Source: Magnolia sinica (lineage: Eukaryota > Streptophyta > Magnoliopsida > Magnoliales > Magnoliaceae). Taken from it: a stretch of DNA of 64,000 nucleotides. The DNA lies in contig NC_080577.1 of assembly GCF_029962835.1 (NCBI RefSeq), positions 1,550,001 through 1,614,000 on the forward strand. Direction: 5' to 3'. The translations under genes were made by a program, and so were the position numbers. Positions 56,930 through 64,000 of this stretch are shown piece by piece (positions within the stretch are counted from its first letter, which is position 1; the number at the start of each line of letters is the position of its first letter). The notes beneath the pieces are model-generated. The model did no database searches, was not told the DNA's origin, and saw only the letters and a list, made by a program, of their open reading frames with translations.

Positions 56930-57435
56930 AAAGTTAGATTTTACTAACGCCAACATTTATGTATTACTACCATGAAATTGGATGGCCACAACTATCTCAA
57001 GTGGTTGTCGGAATCTTCCATCTCGTGTATCTTGGTTGCAAACGTAAGTTGGGCCTTACATGGACGATCAGAGTTTATTACCAATGCATTTTCTCTAATT
57101 GCCAAACTCAATTTGGTGCGCGTCCTACTTTCCATTGCCACCACTCTTCATCGACCTATTTATTAGCTTGATGTGAAAATTGTTTTCCTGAATGGGGATT
57201 TTCATGAAGAAATTTACATGCATCCCCCGCCTGGGTTCTTGCATTTGGAGTCGTCTGGTAAAGTGTGTCGTTTTAAGAAATTATTATACGCACTTATGTA
57301 GGCCCCTTGTGCTTGGTTTGAGTGCTTTGGTACCACTGTTTTTCATATTGGCTTTCAGTGGTGCACCTTTGATCATTCTGTCATCTCAAACAATGTGGTG
57401 GCTATAGTATTTGTTTTGACTGTATATGTTAGGTC
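56930..57435 (+). mobile_element. Broken copia fossil
   Basis: It begins with a capsid-side motif (MKLDGHNYLKW) and soon passes to reverse-transcriptase phrases (LDVKIVFLNGDFHEEIYMHP, then a CAWFECFG-like block), typical of Ty1/copia. The element is heavily reduced and broken in several places, with no LTRs seen around it. It looks old. Confidence 0.65.
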
Positions 57436-58400
57436 ATGAACAGTGCTTTGATTGCTCATGAGTGTATTGATGCTTGTCATCGGGTTAACAGGAAGGGTTT
57501 GATCTATAAATTGGATATGGAAAAGGCCAACGATAACACAGACTGGAAATTTCTGGACTATATGATGTGCCGCATGCGTTGTGGTGTTAGATGGAGGAAT
57601 TGGATCCAGGCCTGCGTCAGCTCGGCCTCCTTTTTTTTTGGTTCTTATCAATGGCTCCCTGTTTAGGTTCTTTAAGGTGTTTCACAGGTTGCGGCAAGGG
57701 GACCCTCACACTTCCGTTTTGTTTGTGGATGCGTCAGAAGCCCTTGGCAGGATGCTGAGTAAGGGCCAATCTGTGGGGTTGTTTGGTGGTTTCAAGGTCC
57801 AGAACATTGACCCTCCCATTTCCAATATGCAGTTTGCTGCTGGTAGACCCTTACCTTCTATGGTGTTGTTGAGTATGAGGTGGACAATTTAGGAAAAGTG
57901 TGAGGTGCTTCAAGGTGGTCTCGGGGCTGAAGGTTAATAATGCAAGGGCATTTTCACACCGGGCTCGAGTGGGGTGGCATGTGGGATGCAGGGGCACACT
58001 CGGGGTGGGCGACCTGTGCGAGACGGAACTCATGGATTTGGGGCCAACGAGGAGGGTTTGGCCAAGGACCTAACCCGTGGATGTGGGGCCTGGGCTATGA
58101 GATAAAGGGATTAATTCGCCATGCTCTATCAGTTCGAGATTTTAGAGCAAGTGGTTAATTGTCCTGCATCAGTTAATCTTCCTAAGAGTGTGATTCTTGG
58201 GTTCCACCTGTCAGATGTCAAAGTTGTGGGCTTTGCTGAGGTTTTCAGTTGTAGGGCTGGGGCTTTACCCTCATACTATCTGCCCTCTCCCTCTTGTGTT
58301 GGCAAGCCAGCCAAACACTTGTGGGACAGTTTTCAAGTGGATTTTGATCTGAATTTTCCACCCTACTGGTTTCAGAATGTGTTGGAGGAATATAGGGACT
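57436..58400 (+). mobile_element. L1-type LINE reverse-transcriptase fragment, split by a solo LTR
   Basis: Phrases HECIDACHRVNRKGLIYKLD, LRQGDPHTSVLFV and MLSKGQSVGLFGGFKVQNID, then CFKVVSGLKVN, are plant L1 reverse transcriptase. LPKSVILGFHLSDVKVVGFA resumes after the insert. There are frame changes near 57620 and 57830, and QFADD is degraded to QFAAG. It lies in crooked-neck intron 2. Confidence 0.75.
57941..58171 (+). mobile_element. Solo LTR of the TRIM-like family, short form
   Basis: The 231-bp block starts tgcaagggcatttt and ends ctgcatca. Gttaat occurs at 57933-57938 and again at 58172-58177. The LINE reading KVN..LPKS is restored if the block and one gttaat are taken out, which marks the insertion point. 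It lacks a segment of about 116 bp present in the 347-bp LTRs at 43-44 kb. Confidence 0.75.
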
Positions 58401-59450
58401 GAAAATAGAGGTTGGGACTATTGGATTTGGGCCCATGCAGATCTGATTTAGAAACTTGAGTGGCATAGAGCCTGTGCAAGGGTTAATGATTAGGTTTTGG
58501 GACTGTTTGAACATACATGGCACTTTATTGTTTATGGATTGGGGTCTGGAATCTGGCTGAGGACTGGTAGAAGCTGCAGGGTGCTGCACTGAGATTGGGG
58601 TTTTATGAATTGTTAGGGTTATAGACTGATTGGGGTTTTAGTTGGTTTCAGGGTTGAGATTTTGACACAGTGTTGGGTAAGGAGGGTGTAAAGTGTCTGT
58701 GGTTTGAGTTTTAAAGAGAACATGGGACTGTCAGCTGGTTTTTTAGGTTTATGGGGCTGGAAACTTGGGCAGAAAATTTTGCACAGATCTGTGTTGTGTG
58801 TGGTTTTAGTTCAGGTTAAAGGACCGTTTACAGCAAATTGGAAACAGGTTGTGGACTGTATATTGGATAGGCTTTAGCTGTAGGCTGTATAAGATTCTGT
58901 TCTGGGACAAATTGAGCTGCCTAATTATTGGGATGAGGTTGTTAACTAGTCTAAGATTGCTGGGGATAGAAATCGACAAAGTGAGGAATTTAGGTGGACA
59001 GGCCGCCAGTTCAAAGTAGAGTAGTCATCATCATCTAAGCTTGATACAATTAATCAAGAAAGTTCTGCAAACCAATTTGAACTTGTAACGCACTCATTTT
59101 CTGCCAATGAAAAAAATTCAGCAAATGGCAAATTATCTGGCAATTCTACTATACACGAACAAGCCTTGAACAGTCAGTGAAAATTGTAAGATGAAACTAA
59201 CAAAAATTGCTGAAAGAATTGAAACCCGCCAAGCAAATCCCTGATGAAAGGTCAATCTTTCCTGCTCATCTTTCCATTTTAATGATAGAAAATCATGGAT
59301 GATTTCGGTTATTGGATGAGAAAAAAGAACTGAGAAAGCAAGTCTAAACAGGCTTCTCTCTCTATATAACCTTGATTTAGGCTATTGAAGTTTGAGTATA
59401 TGTATTAAAAATGGTTTGAGGATGATGTATTGAAATGTACGAACGTCATA
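58401..59450. other. Intron sequence without a clear element
   Basis: This GT-rich, T-rich stretch with phrases such as ggtttatggggctgg has no recognisable coding or terminal-repeat signature. Confidence 0.35.
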
Positions 59451-61129
59451 TTTTTTTTTTTGAGAGTTAACTGCGAAATTCATTAAAGAAAGAAAGAAAA
59501 CAAAGAGGAGGGGTGTGCTGAGATAGCGGGCCTTACTCCCTACAAAAAAGAGAAAAATTACAGGAAGATAAATTGACTACATTTGAGGCCCATTCGAGAA
59601 CAAAATGGTGCACCCTTCTCACTATGTTCCCCGCTGAATTAGAAACGTCCCTGAAACATCTGCTATTTCTTTCTTCCCAAACTGCCCACCAAACGGCTAA
59701 AATAGCCATTCTCCAAACCACAGATATGTCTTTTCCCAAGTAAACACCGTGCCAAGCTGCGAGAAGGCGATCCGTGGACTGCGGAAAGGACCAAGACCGC
59801 GAACGAAGCCAACACAACGGACCAAACCTGTTGGAAGAAAGGGCAGTGAATGAAAAGGTGATCTGTTGTTTCTTCATTTGCCATGCAGCACAGATAGATA
59901 TTAGGAATAATCATTCCCCTTTTCCTAAGATTATCCACTGTAAGAACTTTCCTTCTCCCCACTAACCAACCGAAAACTGTAATCTTAGGAGGCACTTTGA
60001 ATTTCCACACTTTTGCAGTCATAACCTCATTAGGAAGAACTAATTTTTTCCCAATGCAATGGTAAAGAGATTTCATTGAGAATAAACCCTTTTTATCCAG
60101 GTTCCACTGAAGCCTATCGTTCTGCTGGATGTTCGGATGGCAGTTACCAATGTGCACGAGAAGAGCCGTATGTTCTTCAATTTCCCAGTCCTGAAGATTC
60201 CTTCTACAAGGGGGATGCCACACCACTTCGTTGCCATGTAAAGAGAAACAATCGGCGACCGCAATGGAATGGTTGGGAGCCAAATGGTATATAGAAGGAA
60301 AGTCGTCCTTAAGAGGCGAGGATCCTGCCCAAATATCCTCCCAAAAACTGGAGAGTCTTGTCTCCTTTGCCAACAACATGACCAATTCTCGTACGCACTT
60401 CCTTACTAAAACTTAGCACCCCTCTCCATAGCGAAGAAGCTCTATAGGAGGAGGAATCCTTAGACCACCAGCCATCCGACGTGCGCCCATATTTGCCTTT
60501 GATTATTTTGTTCCAAAGAGCCCCTTCTTCATTCCCAAGTCTCCACCACCACTTACCTAGAAGCAGTGTTCGAAATATCGATACTATCGGCCGATATTAT
60601 CGTTATCGCACCCATGCGAGACGATACACCCCCGATAACCCCCGGAATATACTAAAAAATTCCAAATTCAGATGTCGACCGATATATCGTCGATATCGCA
60701 CGATATTTGGACGATATCGCGCGATTTCCTCGAAAAAATCGAAAAAAAAAATCGAAACTATTGTTATCCGAAAAAATCGAAAAAAAAAACAAACAAGAAA
60801 CTAGATTTCAGTACCTGTACAAGAGATCATCATCATCGAAAGCTTCCATTTGGTGGGCCATTCCAATTGAAGCTTCTTTCGTAGGTTAGTGCAAGCAAAA
60901 TCTTCGATTTGGGAGAGAAATCCGTCAAAATCCGAAGAAATCTGGGTATTTGGGTGACATCGGGGGAAATCCTCGTCGAAATCTGGAGTATCTTCGTCGG
61001 AATCCCAAGATTTGGGAGATATTTGGGGCCGGAACCCTCTTTGTTGAGGAAAAAAGGGCGTTTGGCCCTTTTTTTGGAATAAGTGGTGTACCACACACCA
61101 CCGACGGGTGTGTTGACGTCGTCACCGAG

Positions 61130-61570
61130 TTCTGTGGGTCCCCTCATGAGGTATGTGTTATATCCAAATCGTTTGTCCATTTGGCGAGCTCGTCGTAAGG
61201 CTTGAGCCAAAAAATAAGATGGATCCAAAGATCAAGTGGACCACACTGAAAACAGCAGTGGAAGATTAAAGGTCTACCATTGAAACCCTTTTGGGGTCAC
61301 AAAAGTTTTGGATCGATATGATATTTGTTTTTCCTCCACATCCAGATTTGTGTGACCTAATGAATGGATTGGATGAAAAATAAACATTATGGTGGGCCCT
61401 ACAAATGTTTTAACGATAAGAATCAGTCCCCACTGCTATTTGTGGTGTGGTCCACTTAAGCTTTGGATATTACTCATTTGATCTAAAATGATCTCTCCAG
61501 ATGCATGAACGGTACGGTATAGATATAATAAATACATTACTATGGGGCCCATTTAACTTTGAACCGTCCA
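61130..61570. mobile_element. Long-TIR MITE nested in the hAT-type element, copy 1
   Basis: It has family phrases atggatccaaagatcaagtg, cattgaaaccctttt, gatcgatatgatatttg and cattatggtgggccctac, and the closing ctaaaatgatctctccagat and actatggggccc. Confidence 0.6.
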
Positions 61571-61601
61571 GACAACTTGAGCGGAGGAGCGTCTGCGACG
61601 G

Positions 61602-62126
61602 ACGCGGATTTCCTGCGAAAGACTTTTGCATTAAGTTCCTACGCTGGGAACTCAGGTGGGGCCCATTGTGATGTTTGTGAGAAATCCTATCCGTCCATTT
61701 GTTTTGTGAGTTTATTTTAGGACACGATGCCAAAAATGAACTATTTCCAAAGCTCAAGTGGGCCGAAAACGTGATAATTGAATGTCCACAGTTGAAATAT
61801 TCATGGGCCATGAAAGTTTTGAATTATGCTAATATTTGTGATTTCAGTTCATCCCTGCAGGAATGAAGTTATTAACGGTATGGATGGCATGTAAACATCA
61901 CTGTCGAACCCAGGTAGGTTTCAACGGTAGGAACTTCCCTAACCACATTTTCCTTTAGCATGGCCCACTCGAGCTTTATATACGGTTTATTTTTGGCATA
62001 TTGTCCTGAAATGAACTCACAAAACTGATGGAAGGGGAGGATTTCTCACAAACATCACAATGGGCCCCATTTGGTTTCCCAGTGCAAGAACTTCCTGGGA
62101 AAGGCTTTCACAGGAAATCCGCGTCC
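61602..62126. mobile_element. Long-TIR MITE nested in the hAT-type element, copy 2
   Basis: The left gacggacgcggatttcctg is matched by the inverted right caggaaatccgcgtccgtc. Inverted arms of about 90 bp include gcccattgtgatgtttgtga. Family core phrases lie between them. Confidence 0.7.
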
Positions 62127-64000
62127 GTCTGGGGTGGGAACCACGTAGTGAGTAAACTCTGTGGGGCCACTATAATTCATTTATTTTATCCGCTCCGTCC
62201 ATCCATTTTACCATATAATTTTATGATTTTAGCCCAAAAAGTGAAGCATATCCAAAGTTCAAGCGGCCCACTAATGGTCAATCACCATTGTTTCCTATGA
62301 TATGGCCTACCTGATTATTGGATCTGCTTAATTTTTTGCATAATGTCCTAAAATGATATAGAAAAACAGATAGACGGGGTGGATATTGGATATAGTTGTC
62401 TTAGTTCAATCGGACAACCCAGAGCTTAGGACCCTCTACAAAGGAAACCTATTATGTGCCATTCTTTTTTGAGATTTTATGATTTAAAAGTGCGTATGGA
62501 GGTCTTTTTTAACAATCCCCAAAGTTTCATTAAAAAATTCAACCATTTTCCCAATATTTCCCCATGTTTCCCAAAAAGTGCGATAAACTATGCGATACAA
62601 ACGATATATCCCGCGCGATAACCGATATGTATTTGTATCCTAAGGGTGCGATACATTGTGCGATACCGAGATTTCAAACACTCCCTAGAAGGGCCCGAAT
62701 CGTAGCTTTTAGATTCCTAATGCCTGCCCCCCTTTCCTTATATTGCCGACACACCTCGTTCCAATCGAGGAGGTGAAATTTCTTCTTATCTTCCATTCCG
62801 TGCCATAAAAAGTCCCTTCTTAATCGTTCCAGAATCGCAAGAATCTTATCCGGGCACTTGAAGAGACATGAAATATAAGGGAAGGTTAGATAGAGCCACT
62901 TTGATCAACGTAAGACGCCCACCTAACGATAAGTATCTGCATTTCCACCTGGCTAAATAAGATTCAAACCTCTCGATCACTTTATCCCATAGAGCCAACG
63001 GAGGTTTGTCAACGCATAATGGTAGGCCAACAAAGGTTGTTGGTAAGGAGCTCGTAGCACAACCAAAAAACTCAGCAAACACTTTAGCTTCAGCCACTTC
63101 CATGTTAACACCAATCATTCTAGACTTACTCATATTCACTTTAAGATCCGACACCGCTTCAAAGCAACGAATAGAAGTATGGAGGTTGGATACTTTGTTA
63201 AGATCTGCCTCACAGAATAAGAGCGTGTCATCTGCGAATTGAATATGAGAAATGAGGGATTCCAAACCATGCATCTTGAAACCCCCAATAATACCTTCCG
63301 TCTGGCCTTTGCTTAACATGCTAGAGAAAGCCTCACCCACAATAAAGAATAAGAAAGGAGAAAGGGGATCTCCTTGTTGCAGGCCCCTCGAACTCTGAAA
63401 AAAGCCTTTGGGGGACCCGTTTAAAATGATCGAGAAGAAAGCAGACCCAATGGATTCCTTTATCCAAGATATCCACTTCGACCCGAACCCCATCCTATTG
63501 AGCATATACAGAAGGAACTGCCAGTCAACGTGATCATATGCCTTTTCTAAGTTCAGATTGCATAGAAGACCCTTCTCACCAGATTTATGACTTGAATCTA
63601 GGCATTTGGCTGCAATCAGGTCGCTGTAGATGATTTGTCTTCCAAGGATGAACGCACTTTGATTGTGGGAAATAATTTTGCCTAACACGCCCTTCAAACG
63701 AGTCGCCAAAACCTTGGCCAGAATTTTATAAGGCCCACCGAGGAGATTGATCGGCATATAGTCCTGCAGGGATTCCGCACCTCGAATCTTAGGAAGAAGC
63801 ACGATAAAAGAAGCCCCCATAGATCTGGACACCCTTCCGTCGTTGAAGAAGTCTTTGAAAAAAGCCATAAGATCATCTTTTAAAACATCCCAGAAATGTT
63901 GAAAGAAGAGAATGGGGAATCCATCAGGGTCGGGAGCCTTATCGCCTCCCAACGCCTGAACTGCCCCCTTAACCTCCTCTATTGAAAACTCTAATTCAAG

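Larger units (their letters stand above)
60564..62683. mobile_element. 2.1-kb hAT-type non-autonomous element inside the LINE
   Basis: The left end cagtgttcgaaatatcg and the reverse complement of the right end gagtgtttgaaatctcg are matching inverted repeats. Cctagaag flanks it at 60556-60563 and 62684-62691, a perfect 8-bp duplication as made by hAT transposases. Both shoulders are full of CGATAT/GCGATA repeats. No transposase is present. Long-TIR MITEs at about 61.13-61.57 and 61.60-62.13 kb are nested inside. Confidence 0.85.
59451..64000 (-). mobile_element. L1-type LINE, second open frame, continuing past the window
   Basis: The minus strand reads from the window end: FSIEEVKGAVQALGGDKAPD, then reverse transcriptase with NLNLEKAYDHVDW, LQQGDPLSPFLFFIV and IQFADDTLLFC (FADD catalytic motif intact) down to 62846. 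After a hAT-type insert it continues KWWWRLGNEEGALW, WKFKVPPKITVFGWLVGRRK and a zinc-knuckle-like reverse-transcriptase tail to 59536. A T-run at 59451-59461 is the poly(A) tail. There are frame changes near 62858 and between about 59820 and 59870, so it is not functional as it stands. It sits antisense in crooked-neck intron 2. Confidence 0.9.

Overview
The window is nuclear DNA of a flowering plant. The evidence is plant-specific genes (a SPA-type light-signalling repressor and a plant coiled-coil family), spliceosomal introns of up to several kb, and dense plant-type transposons: LINEs, copia and gypsy LTR remnants, a TRIM-like element, tRNA-type SINEs, and hAT- and Mutator-type MITEs. The very repeat-rich introns and the style of the dispersed MITEs would fit a magnoliid or other woody early-branching angiosperm, but that placement is inference only.

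Three protein genes can be supported. (1) A SPA1/SPA2-type gene on the minus strand has seven coding exons between 29460 and 11758. It predicts 1085 residues with a kinase-like region, a coiled coil and a WD40 propeller; a 5' leader exon probably lies near 31.4 kb. (2) A minus-strand gene runs from 47079 to 38073 in three coding exons. It predicts 741 residues: an N-terminal coiled coil, a charged, probably nuclear middle with a SUMO-interaction-like motif, and a conserved C-terminal block split by a 5.8-kb intron. (3) The 5' part of a crooked-neck-like splicing factor lies on the plus strand (54614-55770 and 55879-55944). The rest would lie beyond position 64000, behind an intron of more than 8 kb full of transposons.

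Layout: 1-11.2 kb is gene-free and repeat-filled, with a solo LTR at 6112-6708. From 11.2 to 31.5 kb is SPA1 with introns full of MITEs, SINEs and hAT-type elements. From 31.5 to 38 kb is an intergenic stretch with two long-TIR MITEs, one carrying a perfect 9-bp target duplication. From 38 to 47.5 kb is the coiled-coil gene; its large intron holds a LINE fragment and two copies of a TRIM-like element. From 47.5 to 54.1 kb is intergenic with two solo LTRs and a SINE. From 54.1 to 64 kb is the crooked-neck gene start followed by nested elements: a copia fossil, a LINE fragment cut by a solo LTR, and a minus-strand L1-type LINE cut by a 2.1-kb hAT-type element that itself contains MITEs.

I found no operon-like system, CRISPR array or clearly new biochemical system. 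The most notable signals are a GC-AG intron in SPA1, a NAGNAG acceptor and SUMO-interaction-like motif in the coiled-coil gene, splice acceptors apparently donated by MITE ends in the crooked-neck leader, a very compact LTR element with a 56-bp interior, and a fold-back hairpin inside SPA1. Exon boundaries were set by reading frame, splice consensus and remembered homologues; no alignment was run.
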